From Glossina fuscipes (taxonomy: Eukaryota; Arthropoda; Insecta; Diptera; Glossinidae), in assembly GCF_014805625.2 (NCBI RefSeq), contig NW_023998531.1, forward strand, positions 330,941 to 394,940: 64,000 bases of DNA, read 5' to 3'. This document shows positions 24,090-36,884 of this stretch, piece after piece; position 1 is the stretch's first letter; each line of letters starts with the position of its first letter. Below the pieces are notes generated by a model. The model did not search any database. It was given only the letters and a program-made list of their open reading frames with translations, and was not told the DNA's origin. The position numbers and the translations under genes were made by a program.

Positions 24090-24725
24090 TTTCCCTGTGG
24101 AAACAGTGGAAACGGCCATCTAGGTGAGAACTACAGAAGCATTGCCAAGTTGAGCGGTTTACTTAAATTGTTTGAAAGAATCATTACCCAACCAGTAACT
24201 TTTACTGGCAAGTCTTGGTTGCGTGGAATCTTAAAAAGAAGTTGAATTGTTACTTGTTAGAGTTTACTTGCCACAATTTGAACATTTTTCTAGTGGCGCT
24301 GACACTGAATACATAGATATCAATAAAGTTTTTGGTTTAGTCAGCCATAAATTATTGGTGTTTAAACTCCTCAATATGCCTCAATATGCCTCAATTGTAT
24401 GGCCCCCTACTATAGGTGTCATGTTGACTCAATTGAGTCAAAAAAAATTCCTGCTTTTTGTCGTGGGTAATTTGCGTTGGAATCCGCTCCTCCTGTTGCC
24501 TCTCTATGAAAATAGACAGCTATTGCAGGCCTTACCATTATTAGAGGAAAGGCAGATTTAGGCTTGGTGTTGCCTTCACAGTTAAGTTAATAAATGGTCT
24601 ACCAATAATATTAGCTGAGACAAATTTCAATGTTCCTAGTAGGAACAGGGAAAGTAGACACAACTGTGAGCTTTGCAACCAATTTAGGAGCAAAAATCTG
24701 AATTATATCTAAAACTTAATCTCAC
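24090..24725 (+). pseudogene. Jockey-type LINE fragment: reverse transcriptase pieces
   Basis: 'GENYRSIAKLSGLLKLFERI' (about 24123-24182) matches the start of the reverse transcriptase in the 60-62-kb LINE. After gaps and frameshifts come a decayed motif A region ('LNT*ISIKFLV*', about 24305) and then the C-terminal end, 'YASIVWPP', 'KKFLLFVVGNLRWNPLL' and 'LPLYENRQLLQALPLLEERQ' (about 24390-24558). Most of the polymerase domain, including YADD, is deleted. Confidence 0.8.
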
Positions 24726-24849
24726 TGTCTGATTCTTTAGACTTTATTCAAAATAACCCCCCATAATATATGTCGTATTTAAACAAACTGTTAATCGTTA
24801 AAGCTTTGTATGATTCATAGATTGCTGCTGGATTGTTTCTAGATGGGTA

Positions 24850-25325
24850 TTTTCTAGTTATAAGGTTTCCTGACGAGGTAAACATCCGCCTTTCGTTTAG
24901 TTCAACAGATCAACAAATCTTTTAGGTCAACGGGCGTTTTTACTGCAGCGTGATCTAGAAAATTTGCACTCTTGACGCGTTGCCTATGGCAAGCCGTTCT
25001 ATACAGAAAAATGTAAAAATTTTTTGGCTTTCTTGGAAAGCACTCCTACCTACCATATTAATGAGTATACACTCGAAAATATATCAAGTTTTATCAATTT
25101 AGGAATTATACATGACTCTAAACTTAGCTTAGTAGAGTTTAACCTTCACTTTGACGGTGTACTACGAACGAGGCTAAATTCGTCCTTGATGTTATCAAGA
25201 GACGGTAAAAAGAGTCCAAAAATCCATATGTTTACAGGCGTTTACACATTATGTTAGTAAGGCCGCTTCTAGAGCACTCAGTTGTTGTTTCGTCACCAAG
25301 TTATAAACGTCATATCCACCCATTA
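24850..25325 (+). pseudogene. Second LINE fragment, overlapping region out of order
   Basis: The frame at 24940-25260 reads 'LQRDLENLH' then 'INLGIIHDSKLSLVEFNLHF', the part of jockey-type reverse transcriptase that follows the YADD box, and then 'LVRPLLEHSVV' and 'PSYKRHI' (about 25250-25310). In an intact protein these come before the 'YASVVW...PPYENR' segment, which here lies upstream at 24390-24558. So this is a separate insertion or a rearranged piece, not a continuation of the first fragment. Confidence 0.7.
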
Positions 25326-25760
25326 TATAGATATTATCTGTTTTGTTTATGATCAAACTAGTAAACGTGTTCTTCTACTTTCCTTGAACATGTTTCCTGC
25401 AGCTTACCTTCTAGAGTGTCTATCCATTATTTGTTAATAAAATAACCACTGTTACTGCTTGTTTGATCCGTCTGCTCCATTCAACCGATGACTAATTGTT
25501 TGGCTGTGGAAAGCTTCTACTCTAAAAAAAGTCTGTGTTGACCCAAATAGCCTTCAAAGAGTACGCGCTTCGTTCGCTTAAAATGAGAGTTTCCTTCATA
25601 ACAAATTCGACTCGTAAATTTTATACCCGAAAAATAAAGCTTCTTATATGCGCCCATGCTTTTTAAATATCTGCAACTATTATATAAAGCTGCTTTATAA
25701 AACCTGTTATATTTTCGGACAAATAGTGTTTCCCTAAAAGCAGTGTGCGCAAGTCTTAGC

Positions 25761-25766
25761 TTTAAT
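25761..25766 (-). terminator. Possible polyadenylation signal of the receptor gene
   Basis: ATTAAA on the minus strand, about 45 bases after the stop codon of the odorant receptor. It is a common variant signal, but AT-rich DNA makes chance matches frequent. Confidence 0.4.
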
Positions 25767-25810
25767 GAAAATTGCTATATTTGTGTATTCAAGGTTCAAG
25801 AATTATATGA

Positions 25811-28733
25811 TCAACCATAAAGCCTCTTAAGCAAAGTGAAGTACGAGTAAGTGGTGTTTAACAGAGACTGCAGCATTTCCAAGTTCATTGGATAAATGTT
25901 ACCAACTAAAATCTAAAAGGGGCGTTATTTAAAAAATAAGTTAAAGGAAGAATTTCTTACCGCACATGGCTTTTGAGCTCTCAGTATTAACAGATGTAAT
26001 ATTTTTTGAGTCATTACATTGAAATGAAACCAATCACTATTATAAGCTGCTTCAGCTACAAACAAACTCTGGAGCAAAAAAAATAAAATGAATTAAAAGC
26101 TTTTCTTTCTCCAAATTTTATCTCAGCACTAACTTGGTCGTACAACTCATTAGCATAATAATACATAATAACACTCTGTGAGAATATCATGAATATGTAG
26201 ATGCCGATAATGACCATTTGGCCCACTGTGTCAACCTAAAAAATTCGCCAAAATTATTTGAAAATTTTATGAAACTTGCCCTTATGCTTACAATTATTAA
26301 AAGGAAAAGCATTGCACATAACATAGCTCCGAAAGCCAAAAACTCAACCAAGTAAGTGTAAGTTGTCAACTCATTAATAGTTTTTACATAGCTTAAACGA
26401 AAAAAAGTTACATACTTTTTCAAATTCAAAAAACATTAACACGCATAAATACTTTATTAATTGCAGTTGATATTTTATACACCAGATAATCACCTCTCTG
26501 GCCTTTTCGTCCTTAACGTCATGCAATTGTTTTAATTTATGTTGCATTACTTTACACATCAATATGGCGAAAAGAATAAAAGCCACAACTATGTTAGTGA
26601 ATGGAATATACATACAGCAGCCCATCGGTGTTATAATTACTTGCAGGACAAAAAAAATTTCATAGAAAGGACTTTCATGTTTATCAATGCCGGGCACATA
26701 CATGCCAAAGGGTAAAACTGAAAAACATACATTCATTTCATTTATTTACTTTTTTTTTAATTCATGATAAAATGGCTTTTTATATTCTAAATTTTTTAAA
26801 TTCAAATTTTGATAAATTGCTTCCCCACTTCTCTGTGTTCTCCTTTTTAGTATCAAAATATACGCGTTTCTCATCTTAGAAGGTAACATCACCGAAATTT
26901 AGCAAAAAAAATTTTTTTTCTTGGTTTAATATAATTTTCTATCTAATTGGTCTGTCTCCGTCCTTAAAAAAAGTCGTATTCTGGAAATTTCAAAGTGTTT
27001 TATAAAGTCATCCTGTTCTACATAAGTGTCTGCGAGGAAATTACAGATTGATGTCATACCTAATCATTACTAAATTATCTAATACATCAGCAAGTGCCAC
27101 TGTCTTTTGAAAGTACTTCTTTTCATTTGAAATCGCATCCAAGGAAAATACGAAAATATACGGAGAAAAGAAACGACTACTAAGTAGCTTAGATGCAGTT
27201 TTTGATATTCGTTATGCATGCCGCTATAAAAGTACGTACTTCTTGCCGCTTTGTCCGTCATTTCGTAGCGCTCAGTTAAATCGGGTGAGAAGCAGTTGCG
27301 CTATGTAAACTTGGTTGAGATTTCTCGCGGTGTTTGAACACAACTTCTTATAAATATAAGCTTGATTTATCCTCGCTATTCGTCAATACTAGTTAAGTAA
27401 GCTTAAGCAACTTACATTCAAATAAGAGCTATTTAGCTTCTTTCGCGTTCTTTATGGTTAATTTAATCATGTTTCTCACCTAACTTCGATATTAAAATCG
27501 CGCAATATAATCAAAGTGCATCTACTCTTTTTTTGTCTCTTTTTTGTTTGCACTTTTAGTTGTTTATTTATTCATGTTTTAGGCTTTTTGTGTCCCCCAT
27601 TAAAGTATAGGGGTGCATTCAATTTGTCAAAACGTTCACGACACCCAGACGGTTCGCATAAAGTATATGCATCCTGGACGAGTATTAAATTCTGAGTCGA
27701 GTTTAGTATGTCCCTCTACATGACTGTCCGCGTTATATCTGTGTTGAACATTTTCCTGATCATAAAAATAAAGATATCGCCGCCACATTTTTTAAAAACC
27801 TTGTAAATTATTGCAGGAAGGGTGGTATTGAAAATGGGGCGAAGCGATCGAAAGCTACGTCCACAGAACAAAATTGTTGAGTCCTTTGCTCATTATTCAG
27901 AGAATCATAAAATACAGCACATACAAAGATAATAACCTTCGTTTAGATTTTACAAAAAAATAGAAAAAATGAGCCACACCCACCCAATATTATGCGGGAT
28001 CGAAACTTTATTCTTGTTTTGTTTATTTGCTTATTTTTCTGTTTCTCTTCGTGCCTTCTTTAAAGAAAAGATGGTAGGAATAGAAGGTGCCAGCACCAAA
28101 GCAAATATTTCTTACTTACCTTTTTTTTTTGTTTTTAGATTTAACTTTAGCTGTTACAATATTATTGTGGTTTAAGTAAAAACTCAAATTTTTCTATTAC
28201 CTCTTGATGTCGTAAATATGGGATATGTTACGAAGCCCACACACGAACAAAATCCCATTAGCAAATTCATTTTTGCAATATATTTAGCTGCCGTAGTAGT
28301 ATCACGCACTAATGCCCTAATCACATTATCCTCTGAATCCTTTAAGAATTATTTCACAAAATAAATATTAAAATATATATATCTTCTTTTTCCCCCCAAA
28401 ATTTCTTTTCTATATGTTCCCACTTACCGTCAATTCAATATACAACAAACGTATCTTATCCATAAATTTCTCATAATCGAAACGATTGATACACAATAGC
28501 ACCGCTCTTAAAATGGTATTAAAGAACAGCACAGCAATATAAGCATTACGTACAATGGCATCAATCGATTCTTCACTATGGTAAATGTCCAAAAATTGTG
28601 TGGTGTTAATCATAATATACGGTATTAGGCAAACATAACGACGCCAATTATCTTGCAAAAGAAATGACCAGAATTTCATTATACGTAAACTGGTCTGATA
28701 GAGAGGAACATCTTCAATAGCTCGCAAGTGCAT
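25811..28733 (-). CDS. Or43a-like: Odorant receptor, Or43a-like, seven exons
   Basis: Exons (high to low): 28733-28428, 27270-27117 (or from 27300), 26717-26453, 26391-26292, 26235-26134, 26068-25961, 25912-25811 with the TGA. The start is ATG at 28733. Introns have GT..AG ends and every junction keeps phase; the total is 378 residues (388 with the longer exon 2). This is a seven-transmembrane 7tm_6 receptor. Its order matches Drosophila Or43a: 'NTTQFLDIYH' (TM1), 'LPFGMYVPGID', 'MYIPFTNIVVAF', 'YVKTINELTTYTYLVEFLAF', 'YYYANELYD', 'AEAAYNSDW', 'VGNIYPMNLEMLQSLLNTTYS' (last TM). It would form a ligand-gated cation channel with Orco in olfactory neurons. Intron 1 (about 1.1 kb) holds a RepA copy in reverse sense. 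An ATTAAA lies about 45 bases past the stop. Exon 2 is least certain: weakest similarity, two possible acceptors and donor GTACTT. Confidence 0.9.
27590..28180 (+). repeat. RepA copy inside receptor intron 1
   Basis: 'AAATAAAGATATCGCCGCC' (about 27766), 'TTGCAGGAAGGGTGGTATTGAAAATGG' character (about 27810), and 'GAGCCACACCCACCCAATATTATG' (about 27969) match the RepA order seen at 35.3-36.4 kb. It lies opposite to the receptor transcript and is wholly intronic. Confidence 0.65.
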
Positions 28734-29373
28734 TTTGACTGAATAAAAGAGTCTTTAAAGTAAACTTTAATATAAGAAATAAAAAAGGTTTTTATACTTG
28801 AAAAGATGTTAGTATTCAGAGTAAATTAAAGGTTTGACTTAAAAAAGTTTTAATTTGGTTAAACGTTGTTTGTCAACGTTTTGAGGAATATTTAATAATA
28901 ATGACTAAACAAGTTTTACTTTTTTAGTAAAACTACAGGACTAATTTGATGCATGATTTCCTTTTGTAGGAAAACCCCTCTAAGGCAAATTTTTTCAACT
29001 GATTAAATTCAGTTACCTTATATTAATAACATTTCATTTCACTTCACAGTTTTTATAAGCGAGTCTTCACCACAAAATTATATACGACAAGGTTTCGATC
29101 AGTCAAAAGACATCTATTTTTAATGATATAATTTTATCTCTCATTTTTGTTAAAAATATTTCTTGAGCCAATGAAACAGTACGTGTCGCGCTTTCGCCAA
29201 ATGGTTAATATGTGTTGCCTATTTACTAGCAGAATTTCGTGAATCCAAATATTTGCCGTTCTAATCAACAACCTTAGATCTCTGGCGAAGAAGCCGAACC
29301 AAGTGATTTTCACTTGTCTCTTCTCTTGCACCACTAAGAATGTTCTAAAAAAAAGAAATAAATCGTAGCTGTT

Positions 29374-29903
29374 GTGATAACTTTTGTCGAATCATTGCAG
29401 ATGTGGGCAGTCGCAATGGAAGACCATACTCTTCCTTTTAGACCGTTTACTCCAGTTGCGAGTATTAAGCGTATTAGTTATTTACAGAATGATAAGGATC
29501 GGCTGTCTAGTTTGGGCCAGAATTCTCTCCTAATTCCACCAAAACTTTCACTTTGCCTCTACATTTGATAATGCATGTGAATATAAAAGTAATATATATG
29601 ACAAAACTTTTGCTTCACTTCATGATCTTAGTTATCAACAGAAACTTGCACATTTACAAAAAAGATCTCTTATGTGTGCACACTAGCGGAATTAGCCTGA
29701 GCGCCCATCCAAATATATTCATTGATTCGTTTTCAAGCGGCCAGTTGAAGTCAAACTTATTGGTGAGAACGGGAAAAAACTGCTGTGAACGTACATATCA
29801 GAATATTCGCATTCTAAAGAATTATTTGATTCGCCACCATGGGGATAAAGCCAAACATATGCCTTATAACCAGTGTAAAAATAGAATGTTAAGACAACTC
29901 TGA
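29374..29903 (+). CDS. Unrecognised ORFs, possibly an element remnant
   Basis: Two overlapping frames (29374-29568; 29553-29903, the latter basic and 116 codons) lie in a region slightly richer in GC. I recognise no domain. Upstream, about 45 bases near 29275-29325 recur near 16165-16225, so the region may belong to a low-copy mobile element. No start context or splice structure supports a host gene. Confidence 0.15.
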
Positions 29904-30299
29904 GAAGGAATCGAATGTAAAAAAAACGAGCGGAAAGAAGGAAAACAATTTTTAGCTACTTCGAAAGTGTTTAGTATAAGATTCAAACAATAGATCGTTT
30001 ATCGTAACCCGTGTTAATGGAATGGAGATGTGTGTGTTTATAACGGCCAATTCTTTCCAATTTCTTCTTTCCAATTAAATCAGTTGTTTTTGGTAACTTT
30101 CCACACTGACGATTCCATTTGGTTGGAGAAAATCATAGTATACTACGCTCAACAGATCCCCGTTTCCCCAAATAGATTTGCGCGAACGCATATTCAGCTT
30201 TATCGTCGGTATTACGATTTACCTATTGCGCATCTTTGTTATTTGGGCTTTCGATATCGTAACACATCCGCTTCTACATGATTCATAAGGATGTAGCAA

Positions 30300-32800
30300 C
30301 AGTATTGTTTAAACGAAGCATAAAAGGTAAAGTGCCCGCAACTGGCGTTTTTTCTTTTGTCACATAACTATATCTTTAACGCTTTTGTCTAATAGTAACG
30401 GCGTATGAATTAAAGATAGCATTTTCAAATGAAAAACTCGGAGTTTTACTTAGCACTCTATTAAAAAAGGGCGGAGACATACTCACACACTAAGTAACAA
30501 TGGCCAACAACAAAATTATATCTGCCTAGATATTCATCATATTAAGTAAACAATTGTATATTTTTTGATTGGTCAGTCTTGATAGTCCTGACAAAAATTT
30601 GCAGAAAATTTGCGATTAATATTTTCCTTTACTTACTTTATATTTCTTAGTTCTTTAGCTACCTTGAGTAAATTCGAGCTAGTTCCATTACAAACAGAAT
30701 GATAAAATTAATACACTGGGTATAAAAATAAGATTTGAAGTAGTACAGTAAACCATGAACTCCCATACGGAAGCAAGTAATAATTATTCCCAAGTATACT
30801 CAAGATCTTAATTTAGTTAGAATTATTGCATAAATATTTCATGGTAAATCGGGTCACAGATAAGTTTTAGATATATACCATTCTATTCCACTTTGCTTAT
30901 TCCTTAACATAATCAAATAAATTATTGAAATTTATATGAACGCAACTCTTTACATTGTTCGTGAAAACATATAACTTCATGCACAATATTATATATTTAT
31001 TTTATCTACGATATTTGATGTGAGGTAAGAAGACTCACACCGGATAAAATAAAACCAAAAGGTTTTCAAACTAAAGAAAGAGACAAGATATTATTACCAT
31101 TTTAAATATTAACTATTTTGGCGATTTCCGATTTTTTTTGTTTAATTTTGGAATTTTATTTAATATTCCAAAAATAAATATGTTTGTCATATCCATGGAA
31201 AAATTAATGCTTATGGAATATGTTGTTCAAAAAATTGTTCCAAGTTCTAGTTCTTTTTTTTTAATTCTCTTTAGTCATTCGCCAAGAATCCTAAACGTAA
31301 TTTGAGAATCGTAACAAAACTAAGTGTACAAAAACGGGTAAAGTAGGTGTACTAACAATCCTTAGAAGAAAGGCAAAAAAGAAATATAAAGTGACAACGG
31401 TGTTGAAACGCGGCCACAGGAAACGTAGTTATTGTCTTGAAAATTAGTGCGTTGAAAAAATTGCGAACTTATGCAAGGGCTTATGAAGCGTTTGCAAAAG
31501 CTGTGACCTCTTCGATATTTCGATGCTTTAACATGCGTAGTTTTCTTCTATTGTAAATATTGTAAAGAATAGATGAAACTATAAAATTCAAGTCAAATTT
31601 ATATAATTGTGCTTTTTCTCCATTATGCCCATTGTTATCAATTTACATTAGTAAACAATAGCGGTTTTATAAGAGCCCTTGTATTGAAGGATGTCCTCTT
31701 CTTCTTTTTCCCGTTTTGATAGTTATCGTTTTATGATATTAAACACTATCGGCCTCTGATTGTGGGCATGTGAAAGAAGTTAAGCAATTTATCTTCACAT
31801 GGTGAAGCATTGCTCAGCTAACAACGCGATAATTTTTCAATGGGCAATTATTAATAGAAGTAACGAAAATTTTAATATCAAAGAGTTAAAATGTTCGCCG
31901 TCGATAATAATTCAAATAAAATTCTACAACAAAAGTAAAAAATTGTGTGCCTTAATGAAACCGTGATTTATTGCTGTCGATTTTACAATCGCAACGAAAC
32001 AATTATATACCTTACCCGCAAGAACTTGACATAAATAAACATCATTACATTGTTATTTAAGCTTTCCACACTTCTGTTTTTAAATTTTAAATCGTGTAGG
32101 AGTGATATGTGTTGTTACGGCGTGATTTGAAGCGAAGTATTGATGGTGCATAAAGGTTTTGCATAAAGAATCTTGATTTTTCCTCTTTGCTTATTTTTTA
32201 GAGATCACATTCAGATTTCAAACGCTTGTTGCGCTTAGAGTTACCGCGGCTTGCTAATATAGTTATGACCTGAAAGTTTTCTTTAGAAGAGCAAAGCTGA
32301 TTTCAATTGTTGTTTATCGTTTTAGCTTAAAATATGGCTTTTATGCTGTATGATGACAAAACTTAGTCAACTGATATATCAATATAATTGGAAGTAGGTA
32401 CTTTACACGATATTTGGTGCACGTCGTTTGAGCGACGTATCGACTAAATGGTTCTCAAAGTTTTGTGTGATTGTGGCGCTTACTGGGGTGCGGCAAAGAT
32501 ATCTTCTGTGTTTGGTCATTCATTTCAACGTGCACTAGTTCGAATAGCATAACGTGGAGAGGAATAAGAAAAGGACACAGCCTTGAAAAAGAAAAAAAAT
32601 CATAGGGAAACACTAAATTGTTAGCTTTAGTCACCTAACCTAATCTACACAACTTATGAGATTGCTACTTATAGGCTGTGGCAAAAGTTAAATCTTTAAA
32701 TATTTCACAGCTTTAATTTTATTTGAGTTATTCTCGCATTTCTCGGAAAAAGGAAGTAATTTCTCTTCATTGATAGCCTGAATATGCCTTGAAAGGTTTT
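30300..32800. other. No gene recognised
   Basis: AT-rich DNA with stops in all frames, poly-T near 31252-31261 and no recognised element ends until the mariner at 32811. Confidence 0.4.
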
Positions 32801-32810
32801 CACGTATATA

Positions 32811-34078
32811 TTAGTTTGGGGAAAAATAAATCCATTATTTTTATATGAACTTCAGGACTTTATTTAACATGCTTCGGATTGTCCGATTTGGGTCAAATAT
32901 GCACCGTTTTGTTGTATGATTTATTGCCATTTTAAAGGTAACTTCAAAATGCCCCTCTCACAGAAGTCCTGGTCTCTATTTGCAAAAAACTCTTGTAGTC
33001 GATTTTCACAATCCTCCCTAGATTCCAATTTTTTATCATTAAAGAAATTTTGCAATGCAAGAAAAAGATGATAATTGCTTGGTGCCAAGTCCGGACTGTA
33101 TGGCGGATGCATTAAAACTTCCCAACTAAGCTCCCGAAGTTTCTGGCGAGTCACTGCAGATGTGTGTGGCCTAGCGTTGTCCTGGTGGAACACGACACCT
33201 CTCCTGTTGGCCAATTCTGGCCGTTTCTGGTCAATCGCTATCTTCAAACGGTCCAGTTGTTGACAGTAGAGATCAGAATTTAGCGTTTGGCCATATGGAA
33301 GCAACTCATAATAAATAATCCCCTTCCAGTCCCACCAAATGCATAACAAAACCTTCCTGGCCGTTTGAGGTGCTTCACCGCTCTTTTACCACGATCGTTT
33401 TCGCACAGGGTTATCGTATGTGATCCATTTCTCATCTCCAGTCACCATCCGTTTAAGAAATGGGTCTATCTCATTCCGTTTGGACAAGGCTTCGCAGATG
33501 GAAATTCGATCCATCATGTTTTTTTCTGTTAATTGGTGTGGCACCCAAACATCGAGCTTCTTTTTGAATCCAGCTTTGTGTAAATGGTTTAAAACTGTTT
33601 TATGGTCGATTTTTAGCTCCTGGGCGATGTTACGACTGCTAACATGCCGGTCAACTTCGATCATTTCTCCGATTTTATCGACATTTTCGACGACCGGCCT
33701 ACCTGTGCGAGGTGGATCTTTAACATCAAAAATTCCTGAACGGAATCTACGAAACCAAAATTGCACATAATTGGCTGTTACAGTATCGGAACCATAAACA
33801 CCATTCACAATTTTAGCCGCCTGGCTTACATTTTCGCCTTTGTCAAAGAAAAACTGTAAAATGTACGGAATTTTCTCTTTGTTCACTTCCATTTTTAACA
33901 CGCTGTAACTCACAACTGAATGCACCAAACAAAAAACAGCAAAAGAATTTTTTTTACTGCGAAATGTCACCTTTCCAACGAGCATAAATCTGGAATTGTT
34001 TGATCGATACTTAACGAGAAATCTATCAGTGCAGCCATCTACCGAAAAAATAATGGATTCCTTTTTCCCCAAAATATA
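32811..34078 (-). mobile_element. Mariner element, near full length with terminal inverted repeats
   Basis: The element is about 1.27 kb, the usual mariner size. Its left end 'TTTGGGGAAAAATAAATCC' (from about 32815) is mirrored at the right end, whose reverse complement reads 'TTTTGGGGAAAAAGGAATCC' (from about 34074), both followed by 'ATTATTTTT'. TA-rich flanks at both sides (32805-32810; 34075-34080) fit the TA target site but leave the exact ends uncertain by 1-3 bases. It carries one transposase gene on the minus strand. Confidence 0.9.
32864..33892 (-). pseudogene. Mariner transposase, inactive
   Basis: The start 'MEVNKEKIPYILQFFF' lies at 33892; the open frame extends further upstream to 34072 but that part is element leader. 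N-terminal helix-turn-helix domains include 'WFRRFRSGIFDVKD' and 'TVLNHLHKAGFKKKLD'; then come WVPHQL, 'VTGDEKWITYDN' (first Asp), 'VFHQDNARPH' (second Asp) and 'YSPDLAPSNYHLF', where the third catalytic Asp of the DD34D triad is Asn. In-frame TAA codons occur at 33386-33388 (after 'VRKRSW') and 32921-32923 (after 'LPLKWQ'), beyond which 'IIQQNGAYLTQIGQSEAC' continues in frame to a final TAA at 32864. A small in-frame deletion sits after 'GEAPQT'. There are no frameshifts, so it is a fairly young dead copy. Confidence 0.92.
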
Positions 34079-35039
34079 TACATCATTCGAAACATTTACA
34101 TTTGAATATGAAGCGATTGTGTAAGTTGTTTCTTTAAAGGCAAAGTGTACTTTAAGACCAGAACTACCGATTTGTTGCAGACTTACTCCTGAAACTCTTC
34201 GCCTTTTTGTTGACGGCTAAGATACGATAATCCTTGGAATATTTCCTTAATCATAGTAACCAATCTTTTTCAAAAATAATGCAAAAAAAATTCGATTCCT
34301 AGCTGATAAAAATGATAATATTATAATAATAGGAATAAAAAGGCGATAGTTCATTGCAGAAAGTTTTATTCACATAAACTCAACTTTCCAACTGTTAACA
34401 GTAAGAGTATTACTGCACTGATTGAGTGCACTTTTGGATGGAGCCTGCGGATGATCCTTACTTATATGTGAGTAACAATTTTTTGGGAATATGTGCACGG
34501 AGTTAAAAGATAGTAAAATTGACGAATATAGGAAAAGTATTTGATTTTTTCTCATCATTCAGATATGTCCGGTTTGACACGGTATAATGTTAGGCTAACA
34601 AGGAGTCGTGAGTTCAAGTTGTGCAACCGTACACTTTTTCTGCTTGCTTTCATTACTTCTTTTTATTTAGTTTATCGTGAATTTATACCACTTCACATTA
34701 AACTTTAAATATTTAAAAATCTTTAATACTGATAATAAAAATGTTATTTTCTTTCTTTACCTTCATAATTTGTTTTTTATTTATTTTATTTGTTTATTGA
34801 TGCTTATGTAAGGTCGAACCCACGAAGTCCTATTATAATACACGGTAGTGTATATTATGGGTGCAATAATAAAGTAAACTAATAAAAAGTCTGCTTAAAC
34901 AATCTAAAGGAGAAGAAAGGAAACTTGGTGGGAAAAAGAACAAAAGATAAAAAAGAAACCGGAACCAAGAAAGTAGTATATAATTTAGTATATAATTTAG
35001 TATTTTTGTTTTGTTTTCGTGTAGTATCTGTTGTCCTCC

Positions 35040-36852
35040 TCCTGGCCACAAAGACGAACATACCGCCTTCAAATTTGACATAAGCACAGGAAATTCTTGC
35101 TCTCCGGTTGGTATTGAAAATGGTACGACGTAAACTGAGAATATCTCTGTTTGAGAAAAGGAAAAAATTGGTTTTTTGCTCGTTGCTCAGAAACTGCGCT
35201 AGACAAACATATAAAAGTTTGAGCGTATGTTCTATGGGCGATGCCATAGCGTCTACGCAAAAATGGCTACGCGCACTCGATATTATAGTGTATCAAATTT
35301 TCGATTTTCTTGTCGAAATCTTTGGAAAATAGAGCTCTAGAAAACCCATTAAGTATGTACATTCTTGATCAGTGTCAAACGCGGAATGCATCCTAATGTT
35401 TCCGCAAGCTCTTCTGTTCGTCTGCTCGTCTCAGCAATTGAGTACTTCCTGGAGTAAACATTTTTGCCTTCACAAAAATTAAGATATCGCCGCTTCGAAT
35501 TCTGCAAAGGATATAAAAATTATGCAAGCCGTCAAGCAGTCAAGGACGCGCCTACAATGGAACAAAATCTGAGAACACCTTTGTATTCCGTGCTTTCCGC
35601 TAGTTACTCATAAATTACAACAAATACACGACATAAATATCTAGGAGGGAGAAGTATATTCATTTTGTCAAAACCCAGCATGTCCGTCTGTCCGTGTGTA
35701 TAATGTCTGTTATAAACATTCTCCGGGACGCAAAAATGAAGCTATCGACTTCAAATTTGGCGGAAACATTGGAAGTTCTTGCTCGCAGGTTGGTATTGAA
35801 AATGGTCCAAATCGGTCGAAGGACACATCCACAGCACAACGTAAGCTATCAACACCCTTGTTTTTCAAGAGGACCCATTGGTTGTTTGCTCATTAGTCAT
35901 AAACTATACCAGACGAATATGCAATTATTCAAACCTATATTATAAGGGTGATGCTGTAGTACTTGCATAAAATTGAAAACAATCAGGCTCGTCCACTTAA
36001 TTTTGTAGTGTGTTGTAATTTAATCTGTTTTTTCACACTTCTAACGCAAAGAAACAAGTTTCGAAAACCTCATTAATTCCATAAATGTCCGGCCATTTTC
36101 AAATTCACAGTGCGCCTAAGCATATTGTCCGGCCGTCTGACCATTCGTGTAGTATCTGAGTTAAACATACCGCCGTTCGCAAGAATGAAGATATTACCAG
36201 ACATGCAGGTTTTGAAAGAACACGCCTACATCACTCACTGTAACAAAACCTGTGAACACTTTTGCTTTCTGTGTTTTTCGTCTGTTGCTCATAAAGTACA
36301 ACATCACAACACATACATCATATAAATTTTTAGTTTTATTCTGACAATAGAAAAAATTAGCTGCTCCCATTCAACATTATAGAGTATGAAAATTTAATTC
36401 TTTTTTTTGTTTTAAAATTCCGCTGATGGATATCTGAGGACACCTCTGTTTTTCAAAAGGAATAAAAGATTATTTTGTTGTAAAAAAACTGCAAATAAAT
36501 GTACAAAAATTTGAAAGCATATTCTATGGGCGACGTTATAGCATCTGCGCACAAAAATGGAAATAATTGACCACGTGTACCCAATATTATAGTGTACCAA
36601 AATTTAATTGTTTTTTCACAAACCGTACCACTTTAAAACTTGGAGTGCATCTAAACATGTCCGCTTATTCCTCTGTCTACCTGTCCTTTTACGCACTTTG
36701 TAGTATTTGCGATAAACATTCGCCCGTTAGCAAAAACGAAGATATCGCCTACAAATTTGCGAAACAATTTGAAATTGATCTAAACTTTTCAAGGGATACG
36801 CCTACAATGCCCATATGCCCTTACTACAAAAACTTTTGTTTTGGAAGTATAG

Positions 36853-36884
<32 letters not shown>

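Noticed and set aside
33420..33770. 116-codon plus-strand ORF
   Set aside because: It lies antisense to the mariner transposase and is a shadow of that gene.
34575..34640. tRNA-like box sequence ('GAGTTCAAGTTGTGCAACC')
   Set aside because: No acceptor stem or A box could be paired with it at the right distance.
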